The notes under the pieces were generated by a model that saw only the letters and a program-made list of their open reading frames with translations, ran no database searches and was not told the DNA's origin. From Microbacterium hydrocarbonoxydans (lineage in GTDB: Bacteria > Actinomycetota > Actinomycetes > Actinomycetales > Microbacteriaceae), in NCBI RefSeq assembly GCF_023715885.1, contig NZ_JAMBOY010000004.1:124001-188000 (forward strand): a DNA stretch of 64,000 nucleotides, in the 5' to 3' direction. Position 1 is the first letter of the stretch. Every line of letters starts with the position of its first letter. This document shows positions 1-8,138 of the stretch, one piece after another. Both the position numbers and the translations under genes were made by a program.

Positions 1-2920
1 CCCGTGTTGCGAGCCGTGAAGGTGTAGGTGATCGTGCTGCCGACCGATCCGTTCCCCGCCGTCACCGCACCCGACTTGGAGATCACGATGCCGGGCGCGG
101 ACGCGAGCGACACCGTCGCCGGCGCCGTGCTCGTCACAGCCGTGCCGCTCGGCGGTGTGCCGGAGCCGGTCGCCGTATTGGTCACGGCACCCGAATTGAC
201 GTCGGTCTGCGAGATCGTCGACGTGGCGGTCGCGGTGACCGTCTGCCCGGGCTGCAGCACGCCGGCGGTTCCGCTCGGCCATGTTCCGTACGAGGGCGCC
301 GAGATCCCGGGCAGGGAGTCGGCGGCGACGACACCCGTCAGAGTGACGTTTCCTGAGTTGCGGAGCGTGATGGACCAGACGATCGTGTCGCCCGCGCGGC
401 CGGACGATCCGCTCTGCAGGGCTCCCGACTTCGTCGTCGTGATCGCAGCGGACGCGGGCGCCGTGTTCGTCGTGATCGTTCCCGATGTGCTCGTCACCGG
501 TGTCGTCCCGTAGGCGGCGGTCGAGGAGGCGACATTGCGGACCGAGCCCGCGTTCACATCCGCCTGTCGGATCGTGTAAGTCGCGACGGCGGTGACGGCC
601 TGTCCGGGGGCGAGGGTGCCCGCGGCGCCCGGCCACGTGTAGGTGAAGGCAGAGAGGCCGGGCAGCGTGTCCGAGACGCTCACGCCGGTGAGCGTGACGT
701 TACCGGTGTTCGTCGTCCGGACCGTGTAGGTGATGACGTCGCCGACGGCGGCAGTGCCGGACACCGTCGCGGACTTGGTGGTCGTGCTGGCCGGCGCGGC
801 GGCCGCGGTCGTCACGCGGGTGGTCGGCGACGATCCGGTGACGGCTGCGCCTCCCGGTGTCCGGGCCGAGGCGGTGGCCGTGTTCGTCACGGCACCCGCG
901 TCGACATCAGGCTGCCTGATCGTGTAGGTCGCGCGCGCCTGCACCGTCTGGCCCGGGGCAAGAGTGCCCGCCGTGCCCGGCCAGGTGTAGGTGATCGCCG
1001 AGAGACCGGGCAACGGATCCGCGATCGACACCTGGCTCAGCGTCACATTTCCGTTGTTCGTGGCGGAGAACGAATACGTGACGGTGCTGCCGACTCCGCC
1101 GGCGCCCGAGGTGACCGTTCCCGACTTGAGCACGGTCAGCGCACCGGTGGGCGTCACCGGCAGGGTGAACGCCCTCGTCTGAGTGAGGCGCGCGCCGCTG
1201 GGCGGCAGCGCGGTCGCCGTCGCGGTGTTGGCCACCGATCCCGCGTCGACGTCCGACTGCTTGAGCGTGTAGGTGGCCGTCGCCGTGACAGCCTGCCCCG
1301 GCGCGAGCGTGCCGGCCGTGCCCGGCCACGAGTACGTGAGCGCCGAGAGCCCGGCCAGCGGGTCCGAGATCACTGCCTCGGTGAGCGTCACGTTTCCGCT
1401 GTTCGCGAGACGGAAGGTGTAGGTGACGACATCGCCCGCGCGGCCCGCGCTGCCCGGCGCGAGCGCTCCGGACTTCGTGAACGTGACCGCCGGAGCGGAT
1501 GCCGCGGTCGAGACGACCGTCTGACTGCTCGGCACTGTCAGCGTGGCACCGGCGGGCGTGCGGGCGGTGCCCGTGGCGGTGTTGCGCACGGCGCCCGCGT
1601 CGACGTCGGCCTGCGTGATCGTGTACGTCGCGGTGGCGGTGACGGCTTGGCCGGGGGCGAGGGTGCCGGCCGTGCCGGGCCAGCTGTACGCGAGGGCGGA
1701 GAGCCCGGTGAGCGGGTCGGTGATGGCGACGGACGTCAACGTCGTGTTGCCGGTGTTGCGGGCCGTGAAGCTGTAGGTGATGGTGCTGCCGACGCCCCCG
1801 TTCCCCTGGGTGACGGAGCCCGACTTCGTCGTCGAGAGCCCCGGCGCCGACGCGACGGTGGGGACGGAGGTCTGGGCTGACGAGCCCGAGACGGTGGTGC
1901 CCGCCGGTGTGCGAGCAGAGACGGTGGCGGTGTTGCGGACGCTTCCGGCATCCACATCCGCCTGGGTGATGGTGTAGAAGGCGGTGGCGGTGGCGGTTTG
2001 ACCGACCGGGAGGCTTCCGGCGGTCGAGGTGGGCCAGGTGATGACCGGTGGCGACAGGCCGGGCAGCGGGTCGACCAGAGACGCGTTGGCGAGTGTGACG
2101 TTGCCGGTGTTCCGGATCGTGAACGTGTAGTTGATCCGGTCGCCGACGCGACCCGTCGACCCGCTCGCGAGCGCGCCCGTCTTCGTCACCGTGACGGCGC
2201 CCGCCGCTGCGATCGGGGTGACCCGGTTCGCGGATCCGGAGGGACGTGCTCCCCCGTCGTCGTCCGCCGCGCTCACCGTTGCGGTGTTCGCGACGGATCC
2301 GGCGTCCACGTCCGTCTGCTTCAACGTGTACGTCGCGGTGGCTGTGACCGACTGTCCCGGCGTGAGGACACCGGTCGTTCCCGGCCACGCTCCGAAGGTG
2401 ATCGCGGACAGCCCCACGAGCGGGTCAGTGATGACGATGTCGCGCAGTGTCGACTGACCGGTGTTCGTCACCGTGAACGTGTAGATGACGACGTCGCCCG
2501 CGCGGCCCGTGCCGCCGGCGGCCAGAGCGCTCGTCTTGGTCAGGCTGATGGCGCTGAGCAGCACGGTGGTGCTGTCGCTGTCTTGGGCGAGGAAGTCGCC
2601 GACGACCGTCCTCGCCGTGGCCTCTGCCGTCGACACGTATCCCGTCGACGACGGCGCCGTCGCCGTGCAGGTGTACGTCGTCGTCTGCAGAGGCGCGAGG
2701 GTGAGGGTTCCGAGATTCCTGGCGCAGTTCGCCTGGTCGTCGGTCACGACGATGTTCCGCAGCGTTCCGGCGCCGGTGTTCGTGATGCGGACCGTGAACG
2801 TCGCGAGCTCGCCGGCCGTGCGCGATTGCGTGTCGACGGTCCCGTCGTATGTCTTCACGACCTGCAGCCCGGCCGTCGGCACCGACAGCATGGCGTTGCG
2901 CAGCAGGTACGAGTCCCCCG
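1..2920 (-). repeat. Tandem DUF11 coding repeats, about 350 bp unit
   Basis: The motif encoding KSG recurs near 70, 426, 769, 1122, 1467 and 1819, with further units near 2170, 2530 and 2880. Spacing alternates between about 343 and 356 bp. Units are diverged at the DNA level, so this is an old in-frame protein repeat, not a recent tandem duplication. It continues past the left edge. Confidence 0.85.
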
Positions 2921-4073
2921 AGGTGCCGAGCCGCAGATTGACGGTCGAGTCTCCCGCCACGACATTGGTGAGGGGCGCGGTCGCGACGTCGACGCTCTGA
3001 TTCGTGAAAGCCGTGCCCGCCGTCCCCGTGTATCTCATCGAGCCGATGGCGCGGGATATTCCGATGTTCCCCGTGGCCCCGGCCGCATTGGGGATCTCGG
3101 TGTAGGTCGTCGATCCGCCGCGGGAGTAGGAGGCGGCATCTCCGGTGATGTTCCGATCACCCTCGAACAGCGTGAACCCGGCGCGCGTTCCCGCGGCGAC
3201 CGCCGTGAAGCCGTTGAACGCGACGGTCAGATCGGCGTCGTTGGCGCCCTGACGCACGTGGCCCTCGTAGTAGATGATGTTGTGCGGCACCGAGGCGGGG
3301 TTGTCGGGGATGAAGGTCCCGTAGTCGTAGACGACGTTGATCGACCAGCCCGCGTAGCAACCGGCGCCGGTCGGGGTCCAGATGTTGCCCGCTGAGATGG
3401 TGATCTCCGAGCCGGTGGTCACCGACGCGAACGCCGATGTCACGTCGGCGCTGGCCGAGTAGTACAGCGCTGTCGCTTGCGAAGCCGGGTCTTGGAGCAT
3501 GCTCTGCGGCGCCACCTCGATGATCCCGGCACCGCCCACCTTGAACTGCACGGCCCTGGTCGTGTATCCGGTCGCGCTTCCCGCCGGCATGGTCGCGACG
3601 CCGCGCGCCGCGGAGTACTGCGAGCAGAGACGGCGGGTGTCACCGGTGTACACGCCCGTGTTGGCGCTCCAGGTGAGGAAGGCCTTGACGACCGTCGCGC
3701 CCGCGGGGACCGTGATCGTCGCGCTGCTCGAGTTCGACGTGAAGCCGGCGACCGAATTGTTCTGAGTCATGACGAAGTTGTCGTTGACGTTCTGCGCGTT
3801 GGTGCTCGACGCCGCGTGCAGATCGGCGCAGGTGCCGTTCGTCGTGGCCGTCGTCGCCGAGCAGGCCAGGACGCCGTTGCCCGCCATGATGAAGTCGCCG
3901 TTGACGTTGGCCTGATAGTTCGGCGACGTACCCGAGTTGGTCCCCCATTGGACGACGGCGGCCTCGGCCGTCTGCGCCGTGCCGAGGGTGAGTCCCGCCG
4001 CGACGACCGCGATCGCTGTCGCCATCGCGATGATCGACCGTCGCAGGCGACGCCGACCACTCCCCCTGACCAC
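1..4073 (-). CDS. Secreted DUF11-repeat surface protein (3' end outside window)
   Basis: At least 1357 codons are open on the minus strand from a GTG at 4073 to the left edge. The N-terminus is a signal peptide: an Arg-rich start, a hydrophobic stretch IAMATAIAVVAAGLTL and a likely cut after AQTAEA. About 370 residues of non-repetitive, Thr/Ser/Asn-rich exported domain follow. From about residue 400 come at least nine copies of a DUF11-type beta module, spaced about 343-356 bp (about 117 residues) apart. Each carries a KSG/KTG start, a YTFTVTNTG-like strand and a DVDAGSVANTATV-like strand. DUF11 proteins of Gram-positive bacteria are usually wall-attached stalks, but the sorting signal would lie outside the window. 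A GAGGGGGG stretch 8 nt upstream can serve as ribosome binding site. The transcription direction is away from the adjacent TetR gene. The ligand or function is unknown. Confidence 0.85.
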   Translation of the reverse strand, partial: MVRGSGRRRLRRSIIAMATAIAVVAAGLTLGTAQTAEAAVVQWGTNSGTSPNYQANVNGDFIMAGNGVLACSATTATTNGTCADLHAASSTNAQNVNDNFVMTQNNSVAGFTSNSSSATITVPAGATVVKAFLTWSANTGVYTGDTRRLCSQYSAARGVATMPAGSATGYTTRAVQFKVGGAGIIEVAPQSMLQDPASQATALYYSASADVTSAFASVTTGSEITISAGNIWTPTGAGCYAGWSINVVYDYGTFIPDNPASVPHNIIYYEGHVRQGANDADLTVAFNGFTAVAAGTRAGFTLFEGDRNITGDAASYSRGGSTTYTEIPNAAGATGNIGISRAIGSMRYTGTAGTAFTNQSVDVATAPLTNVVAGDSTVNLRLGTSGDSYLLRNAMLSVPTAGLQVVKTYDGTVDTQSRTAGELATFTVRITNTGAGTLRNIVVTDDQANCARNLGTLTLAPLQTTTYTCTATAPSSTGYVSTAEATARTVVGDFLAQDSDSTTVLLSAISLTKTSALAAGGTGRAGDVVIYTFTVTNTGQSTLRDIVITDPLVGLSAITFGAWPGTTGVLTPGQSVTATATYTLKQTDVDAGSVANTATVSAADDDGGARPSGSANRVTPIAAAGAVTVTKTGALASGSTGRVGDRINYTFTIRNTGNVTLANASLVDPLPGLSPPVITWPTSTAGSLPVGQTATATAFYTITQADVDAGSVRNTATVSARTPAGTTVSGSSAQTSVPTVASAPGLSTTKSGSVTQGNGGVGSTITYSFTARNTGNTTLTSVAITDPLTGLSALAYSWPGTAGTLAPGQAVTATATYTITQADVDAGAVRNTATGTARTPAGATLTVPSSQTVVSTAASAPAVTFTKSGALAPGSAGRAGDVVTYTFRLANSGNVTLTEAVISDPLAGLSALTYSWPGTAGTLAPGQAVTATATYTLKQSDVDAGSVANTATATALPPSGARLTQTRAFTLPVTPTGALTVLKSGTVTSGAGGVGSTVTYSFSATNNGNVTLSQVSIADPLPGLSAITYTWPGTAGTLAPGQTVQARATYTIRQPDVDAGAVTNTATASARTPGGAAVTGSSPTTRVTTAAAAPASTTTKSATVSGTAAVGDVITYTVRTTNTGNVTLTGVSVSDTLPGLSAFTYTWPGAAGTLAPGQAVTAVATYTIRQADVNAGSVRNVASSTAAYGTTPVTSTSGTITTNTAPASAAITTTKSGALQSGSSGRAGDTIVWSITLRNSGNVTLTGVVAADSLPGISAPSYGTWPSGTAGVLQPGQTVTATATSTISQTDVNSGAVTNTATGSGTPPSGTAVTSTAPATVSLASAPGIVISKSGAVTAGNGSVGSTITYTFTARNT

Positions 4074-4130
4074 GACTACGACCCCCCTCAGAGTCCGTCG
4101 GCCACCCTCCCGTGGACCGACGTGGAAAAC

Positions 4131-4159
4131 ACGTTAGGCGAATTCTCGAGTGTTGACAA
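4131..4159 (-). promoter_or_regulatory. Promoter of the DUF11 surface protein gene
   Basis: On the minus strand a -35 TTGTCA (4159-4154), a 17-nt spacer and a -10 TAACGT (4136-4131) form a good sigma-A type promoter. It would start transcription near 4124 and leave a leader of about 50 nt before the GTG at 4073. Confidence 0.6.
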
Positions 4160-4261
4160 TGGGGCCGCTGTGACCGATGTGGCACGTGAATGCTCGATGC
4201 ACCGCATGAACGGGCGTTCTCGCCGTTTGTCGATTTCCTCCGGACGGAAGGGCCAGGATGC

Positions 4262-4299
4262 CTGGACCTTTGGTCCAGACCACTCGGAAACTCTCCGAG
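4262..4299. promoter_or_regulatory. Two consecutive inverted repeats in the surface protein/TetR gap
   Basis: CTGGACC-TTT-GGTCCAG (4262-4278) and CTCGGA-aactc-TCCGAG (4283-4299) are both perfect. Together with the dyad at 4311 they make three dyads within 65 bp of a 265-bp divergent spacer. They may be operators or a structured leader; the sequence alone does not say which protein binds. Confidence 0.5.
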
Positions 4300-4310
4300 G
4301 TCCCCACTTC

Positions 4311-4326
4311 TCTGACATCTGTCAGA
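4311..4326. promoter_or_regulatory. Probable TetR operator
   Basis: TCTGACA-tc-TGTCAGA is a perfect 7-2-7 palindrome abutting the -10 hexamer (4327-4332) of the TetR gene. A repressor sitting here would block its own promoter, the usual TetR arrangement, and would also control the downstream dehydrogenase. Confidence 0.6.
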
Positions 4327-4332
4327 TAACCT
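4327..4332 (+). promoter_or_regulatory. -10 hexamer TAACCT, leaderless start
   Basis: TAACCT ends 6 nt before the GTG at 4339, so the transcript would begin at the start codon. This favours GTG 4339 over the TTG at 4333, which has no Shine-Dalgarno sequence either. Confidence 0.5.
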
Positions 4333-4338
4333 TTGAGC

Positions 4339-4890
4339 GTGGATGCGCGAGCGCGACGCACGAGACAAGGACTCCGTACGGCGGTTCTCACTCTGGGTGA
4401 CCGCATGCCGATCGGCGATGTCACCGTCGCCGCCATCTGCGTCGAGGCCGGCGTGACGAGGGATACGTTCTACCGACACTCCGACAGCGCGGTCGCCCTG
4501 CTCGCCGACGCGCTCGCCGCCGAGATCGCCGAGGCGATGGAGATCCTTCCGCGCGCCGACGCGATCGGAGACGGCGAGCGGGCGCTCCTCGAGCACGTGC
4601 AGCGGCGCGCCCGCGTGTATCGCGGCGCCATGCATCCGCTCCTCGCCGCGCCCGTGCGCGACAACCTCGACCGCTCGATCCGCGCCGGACTGCTGCTGTG
4701 GGTCGAGCTCCATCCCGAGATCCTCCCCCACGCCTTCGCGACGGACACGGCGGCATTGGCGATCGCCGTGGCCTACGCCGCCTCCGGCACGGTCGGGGCG
4801 ATCGAGGAATGGCTCCGATCGGGAGACGACGACATCGACCGCGCCGTGAGGCTCATCCTCGCGGCATCACCCGAGTGGTGGCTGCGCTGA
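4339..4890 (+). CDS. TetR family transcriptional regulator
   Basis: 183 aa. The N-terminal 50 residues form a TetR helix-turn-helix: IGDVTVAAICVEAGVTRDTFYRH, with TFYRH in the recognition helix. The rest is a short helical ligand domain with no family I can name. Twenty-three bases after the stop an alcohol dehydrogenase begins on the same strand, so the two are probably co-transcribed and the dehydrogenase substrate, or a related alcohol or ketone, is a plausible inducer. A perfect palindrome lies directly upstream of the -10, suggesting autoregulation. The start is GTG 4339, chosen from the leaderless -10 spacing. The divergent DUF11 surface gene shares the 265-bp spacer and could also be controlled. 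Confidence 0.85.
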   Translation: MDARARRTRQGLRTAVLTLGDRMPIGDVTVAAICVEAGVTRDTFYRHSDSAVALLADALAAEIAEAMEILPRADAIGDGERALLEHVQRRARVYRGAMHPLLAAPVRDNLDRSIRAGLLLWVELHPEILPHAFATDTAALAIAVAYAASGTVGAIEEWLRSGDDDIDRAVRLILAASPEWWLR

Positions 4891-4913
4891 CGGCCGCCGG
4901 AATGGAGAGAAGG

Positions 4914-5963
4914 ATGAAGGCAGCACGGTTCCACGCCAAGGAGGACCTCCGCGTCGAGGACGTTCCCGAGCCCGCCCCCGGTGCGGGTCAGGTGAAGCTT
5001 CGCAACGCGTTCGCGGGCATCTGCGGATCCGACCTGCACGTCTACTACACGCCCGAGGCAGCCGGGTTGGACTTCGACCACCCGCATCCCGTCACCGGCT
5101 CGACCCTCCCCCAGATCCTCGGCCACGAGTTCTCCGGAACGGTCGTCGAGCTCGGCGAAGGCGTGACCGACGTCGCGGTCGGAGATCGTGTGGCCGTCTG
5201 GCCGATCTATTACTGCGGCGAATGCGCGGCGTGCCGTCGCGGCATGGTCAACGCCTGCCAGAGGATCGGCTTCCACGGTCTCAGCTCGCACGGCGGCGGC
5301 ATGGCGGAGTTCACGACCGTCGAGGCCTCGAAGCTGCATGCGCTTCCCGAGAACGTCGACCTGCGGATGGGCGCCCTCGTCGAGCCGATGTCCGTCGCAT
5401 GGCACGCCGTCTCGCGCAGCGGTGTCGCGGAGGGCGGCAGCGCCCTGATCGCCGGCGCGGGCCCCATCGGCATCGGCGTCTGGTTCGCGCTCAAGGCGCG
5501 AGGCGTGCAGAAGGTGCTGGTCTCCGAGCCGAGCGCCGACCGTCGCGCGATCATCTCCGCGCTCGGCGCGACCGTCGTCGACCCCGTGAACGAGGATCTG
5601 GCTCAGGCGGTGGCCGACCTCACCGACGGCGATGGCGTGGACGCGGCGTTCGATGCAGCCGGGGCCGGGCCCGCCGTGACCTCGTCCCTCGCGAGTCTCG
5701 TACCGGGCGGACGCGTCGTGGTGGTCGCGATCCACGAACGCCCGATGGAGTTCCTGCCTACGCAGCTCGTCATGGCAGAGACCGAGATCGCCGGCGCGCT
5801 CGCGTATCTGCCCGAGGACTTCGACGCCGTCATCGAGGCGATGTCTCAGGGCGTGTACGACACGACCGGCTGGGTGCAGGAGGTTCCACTCGAGGGTGTC
5901 GTCGACGCCATCCACGCACTCCGGGGCGGCGCCGGCGCGAAGATCCTCGTCCGGGCGGACTGA
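4914..5963 (+). CDS. Zinc-dependent 2,3-butanediol dehydrogenase-like alcohol dehydrogenase
   Basis: 349 aa, a medium-chain dehydrogenase of the zinc alcohol dehydrogenase family. The N-terminus (MKAARFH, GICGSDLH) closely resembles (R,R)-butanediol dehydrogenases. Catalytic zinc ligands are visible as Cys37, His71 and Glu72 (GHE), and the structural zinc lobe as Cys101, 104, 107 and 115. The Rossmann motif AGAGPIGIG near residue 180 binds NAD(P). The expected reaction is reversible oxidation of a vicinal diol or secondary alcohol to the ketone, in the cytoplasm. The start ATG 4914 has GGAGAGAAGG just upstream; an ATG at 4902 lacks a ribosome site. It lies 23 bp behind the TetR gene and ends at a strong hairpin. 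A sorbitol-type substrate cannot be excluded. Confidence 0.85.
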   Translation: MKAARFHAKEDLRVEDVPEPAPGAGQVKLRNAFAGICGSDLHVYYTPEAAGLDFDHPHPVTGSTLPQILGHEFSGTVVELGEGVTDVAVGDRVAVWPIYYCGECAACRRGMVNACQRIGFHGLSSHGGGMAEFTTVEASKLHALPENVDLRMGALVEPMSVAWHAVSRSGVAEGGSALIAGAGPIGIGVWFALKARGVQKVLVSEPSADRRAIISALGATVVDPVNEDLAQAVADLTDGDGVDAAFDAAGAGPAVTSSLASLVPGGRVVVVAIHERPMEFLPTQLVMAETEIAGALAYLPEDFDAVIEAMSQGVYDTTGWVQEVPLEGVVDAIHALRGGAGAKILVRAD

Positions 5964-5993
5964 ACGGATGACGGGCTGACTCTCTGACGCGTG

Positions 5994-6028
5994 CGAGAAG
6001 GGCCGGGATGATCGTCCGGCTCTTCTCG
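5994..6028. terminator. Bidirectional terminator between dehydrogenase and BLUF gene
   Basis: A 13-bp stem (5994-6006 with 6016-6028, one G-T wobble) closes a 9-nt loop between two convergent genes. Confidence 0.7.
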
Positions 6029-6041
6029 TGTCTGCGGCGGC

Positions 6042-6476
6042 TCAGGCGTCGACGGATGCCGCGCTGCGCACCCGGAACCAGAGCGTGAGCTCCGCCAGAG
6101 CGCGACGAGCGGTGTCCTCGTCGGAGTCGGTCTCCAGGTCCGAGAACGAATCCCGGTATCCGGCCGGCACGGTGTCATCGCCTCCGCGCAGCGCGCGGTA
6201 CCCCATCGTCCAGTCCGGAAAGCGCCGCCGTGGAACGCGCTCCTCGAGGAGTACACGCATGTCGTGGTGGCGCGGATCGCGTCGGATACGCTCCACCAGC
6301 TCTCGTACGGTGTCGGCGAGTCCCTCGAGGACTTGGATGAATCGGCCGTCGCGGTAGAGCAGCATCCCCGTGACATCTGCCTCCGCATTGTTCCGGCGGC
6401 ACTGCGTCAGCAGCTGCTCGAGCGCGGTCTCGCGAAGCGGCTGCGACGCGCTGCTGGTGTAGACGAGCGACAGCAT
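6042..6476 (-). CDS. BLUF-domain blue-light sensor, stand-alone
   Basis: 144 aa. The first 95 residues are a BLUF flavin domain: Tyr6 in LVYTSSA, Asn30 in RRNNA, Gln48 in FIQVLEG, and Trp89 in DWTMG. These are the Tyr/Asn/Gln/Trp set that surrounds FAD and drives the photocycle. The last 50 residues are acidic and helical, like the C-terminal cap of short BLUF proteins, and no enzymatic output domain is present. Output must therefore go through a partner protein. The start ATG 6476 has AGGGGA 7 nt upstream. A GTG at 6497 overlapping the preceding stop (GTGA) is an alternative and would add seven residues. It is the last gene of a run of three closely spaced minus-strand genes. Confidence 0.88.
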   Translation of the reverse strand: MLSLVYTSSASQPLRETALEQLLTQCRRNNAEADVTGMLLYRDGRFIQVLEGLADTVRELVERIRRDPRHHDMRVLLEERVPRRRFPDWTMGYRALRGGDDTVPAGYRDSFSDLETDSDEDTARRALAELTLWFRVRSAASVDA

Positions 6477-6493
6477 GTCGATCCCCTGTCCCG

Positions 6494-6748
6494 TCACGAA
6501 GCCGTTCCCTGTAGGTCGTCGCCAGCGAGCATGCTGTCGAGATCGAGCCGTTCCGCCCGCGCGGCGACCGCAGCGGTCGCTTCACCGAGGGTCTCGAAGT
6601 CGCCGAGCTGTTCGGACCGCGCGTCGAACGCGCGGAACTCACCGCTCGGCTGTCGATCCACGTAACCGAGGAAGTCTCCGCCCCGGCTGCCCACATGGAA
6701 GCCCTCTTCGACGCACGCCCAGAGGACATCCGAGGATGACGCGGTCAT
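6494..6748 (-). CDS. Small conserved hypothetical protein upstream of BLUF
   Basis: 84 aa, acidic, with Asp/Glu-rich helices and one Cys. It begins MTASSSDVLWACVEEGFHVGS. No domain is recognised. The pattern FLGYVDRQPSGEFRAFD followed by FETLGEATAAVAA suggests a small two-strand plus helix fold. The ATG lies 4 nt after the stop of the gene before it. Its stop overlaps a GTG that could extend the BLUF protein, so the three genes appear translationally coupled. A partner role for the photoreceptor is an inference from position only. Confidence 0.65.
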   Translation of the reverse strand: MTASSSDVLWACVEEGFHVGSRGGDFLGYVDRQPSGEFRAFDARSEQLGDFETLGEATAAVAARAERLDLDSMLAGDDLQGTAS

Positions 6749-6752
6749 CCGT

Positions 6753-7007
6753 TCACCAATCCCAATCGTTGTTCGGGTACGACAGCGGCTCGTAGTCTGC
6801 CGACGACCGCTGGTCTGTCTCCACGGAGACCACCACACGGGAGGTCGAATGGATGAGCACGCTCACCAGATCGTCACCGTCGGAGAGATCGACGAAAGCG
6901 GGAGGCGACGCTGCCGCCGCTTCGATCTGCGACATCACGTGGACGAGATCGCGCTCGCCGCTCAGGATGAAATCCCGGCCGTCGATCTCGACGTGCGTCA
7001 GCTTCAT
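6753..7007 (-). CDS. Small conserved hypothetical protein
   Basis: 84 aa. The first two thirds look like a small alpha/beta domain (MKLTHVEIDGRDFILSG, then AFVDLSDGDDLVSVLIHSTSRVVVSVE). The tail is polar and aromatic, ending NNDWDW. The start ATG 7007 is preceded by GGGGAGG at a good distance; longer upstream frames lack a ribosome site. It is the first of the three tightly packed genes that end with the BLUF sensor. I do not recognise the family; the tail resembles a flexible interaction peptide. Confidence 0.65.
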   Translation of the reverse strand: MKLTHVEIDGRDFILSGERDLVHVMSQIEAAAASPPAFVDLSDGDDLVSVLIHSTSRVVVSVETDQRSSADYEPLSYPNNDWDW

Positions 7008-7099
7008 GTGCGCTACCTCCCCATCGTTGCCCAGCCACCGTACGACGGGAACGACGGTTGGTGAGAGGGGCTTGCAGGATGCCGAAGCGCGGGGTAGAG

Positions 7100-7438
7100 C
7101 TATGACGCTTCGGCGACCTCGAGACCGCCCTGGAGCGGGGTCTCGGCAGGCTCCGGCACCAGGCGCAGGCCGCCGGGGCTGTTCGCCGTGAAGGCAAGGG
7201 CGTCGATCCATGCACGATTGATCGACGGCTGCCGGCTGCCGAAGTACTTGAAGGCGAGCGCACTGCCTGCGTGCACCCAGACGGTGATCCGACCTCCGCC
7301 AAGACTCGACTCGTTCGCCCAGCTGAAGGCGAACGGCTCGCCCCGCCGGAGTTTCGCGGTCATGACGAGCTGCAGATGAGTGAGCGCACGGTCCTCGATG
7401 TCGACCTTCTCGTCACCCTCGTAAATGAGACGTCCCAC
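7100..7438 (-). CDS. DUF7882-type small conserved protein
   Basis: 112 aa. The sequence GRLIYEGDEKVDIEDRALTH, then LRRGEPFAFSW, RITVWVH, FKYFGSRQPSINRAW and GLRLVPEP is the hallmark of a small family seen in Microbacteriaceae (DUF7882), of unknown function. The start is GTG 7438, which matches the usual beginning of the family (M/V-G-x-L-x-Y) and has AAGGA upstream. It lies 92 bp before the three-gene BLUF run on the same strand and may or may not be co-transcribed with it. No catalytic motif is evident. Confidence 0.75.
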   Translation of the reverse strand: MGRLIYEGDEKVDIEDRALTHLQLVMTAKLRRGEPFAFSWANESSLGGGRITVWVHAGSALAFKYFGSRQPSINRAWIDALAFTANSPGGLRLVPEPAETPLQGGLEVAEAS

Positions 7439-7622
7439 GATGTCACGATCCTTGACTGCCACGGGAACCTGTTTGACGAGGCACGATCGGGGTGATCGCT
7501 CGGTGGTGAGCACAAGCTTCGCACATGTTCGACCGAGTTCAGCTATCGCCGCGACCTCCCCGCCAAGATCTAGCACGTCCGCACACTGAATTGAAGATCT
7601 GTTCACTTTCCGGCGCCGCCGT

Positions 7623-7628
7623 TATGGT
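7623..7628 (+). promoter_or_regulatory. -10 hexamer TATGGT, leaderless start
   Basis: TATGGT ends 7 nt before the ATG at 7636, and no Shine-Dalgarno sequence is present. Confidence 0.45.
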
Positions 7629-7635
7629 GTGGGCC

Positions 7636-7905
7636 ATGACGGAATATTTCGATATTCAGCGACTCCTAGCGGAATCGCCGGAGTTCGCGATTCCGATGCG
7701 CGGCATCGAGGCGCTCGTCACCAAAGTCAGGGACGACCGGTGGCATGTCTCGATCGACGACGTGAGAATCGGCTCGTTCGGGGTGCGCTCGGAGGGTCGC
7801 GCATTGTTCTTCGCTTCGGAGATCCCGAGCGAGCCGGAGGTCACGAACTGGGTGAGCGACGACATCACGACTCTGATCGGCCGGATGCTCGATCTGCGTG
7901 AGTGA
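7636..7905 (+). CDS. Small hypothetical protein
   Basis: 89 aa, beginning MTEYFDIQRLLAESPEF. It is predicted alpha/beta with alternating short strands (WHVSIDDVRIGSFGV, ALFFASEIP) and a final amphipathic helix. No family is recognised. It is alone on the plus strand between the DUF7882 gene and the tRNA genes. The start is set by a -10 hexamer 7 nt upstream. Confidence 0.6.
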   Translation: MTEYFDIQRLLAESPEFAIPMRGIEALVTKVRDDRWHVSIDDVRIGSFGVRSEGRALFFASEIPSEPEVTNWVSDDITTLIGRMLDLRE

Positions 7906-8106
7906 GATCCCGTGCGAGCGTCGTCCGTTCGGCGGGTTCGACGGTCAGGGAGAGGCCGGATGGCGCGCTGGCGGTGGAACACCCTGCGCGGTTGCTCGGG
8001 GGCTGACCTCGCCGCGGAATCGACCGACTGTCGCGGCGCAGTCGGTCCGTCCGCGTGACGTCACGAACCCGCCGCCCCGTCGCGTCCGCATCGCCGTCGC
8101 GGCATG

Positions 8107-8133
8107 AAAAAACCCCCGGGAATCCGGGGGTTT
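8107..8133 (-). terminator. Rho-independent terminator after the tRNA-Gly-Cys-Val unit
   Basis: A perfect 10-bp stem (8110-8119 with 8124-8133) with a 4-nt loop reads on the minus strand into a run of T residues (8112-8107). It lies just downstream of tRNA-Val(GAC). Confidence 0.9.
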
Positions 8134-8138
8134 CAGTG

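Noticed and set aside
907..2388. A 493-codon His/Arg-rich frame within the DUF11 region
   Set aside because: Out of frame with the DUF11 modules on the same strand; it mirrors the repeat structure and has no biological features.
1..2920. Regularly spaced repeats resembling an array
   Set aside because: Spacing is about 350 bp and the units are coding DUF11 modules; no CRISPR repeat-spacer pattern exists here or elsewhere.
7898..8107. Small open frame after the 89-aa gene
   Set aside because: Compositionally biased (Arg/Pro/Gly), no ribosome site or -10 at the right distance, and runs into the tRNA terminator.
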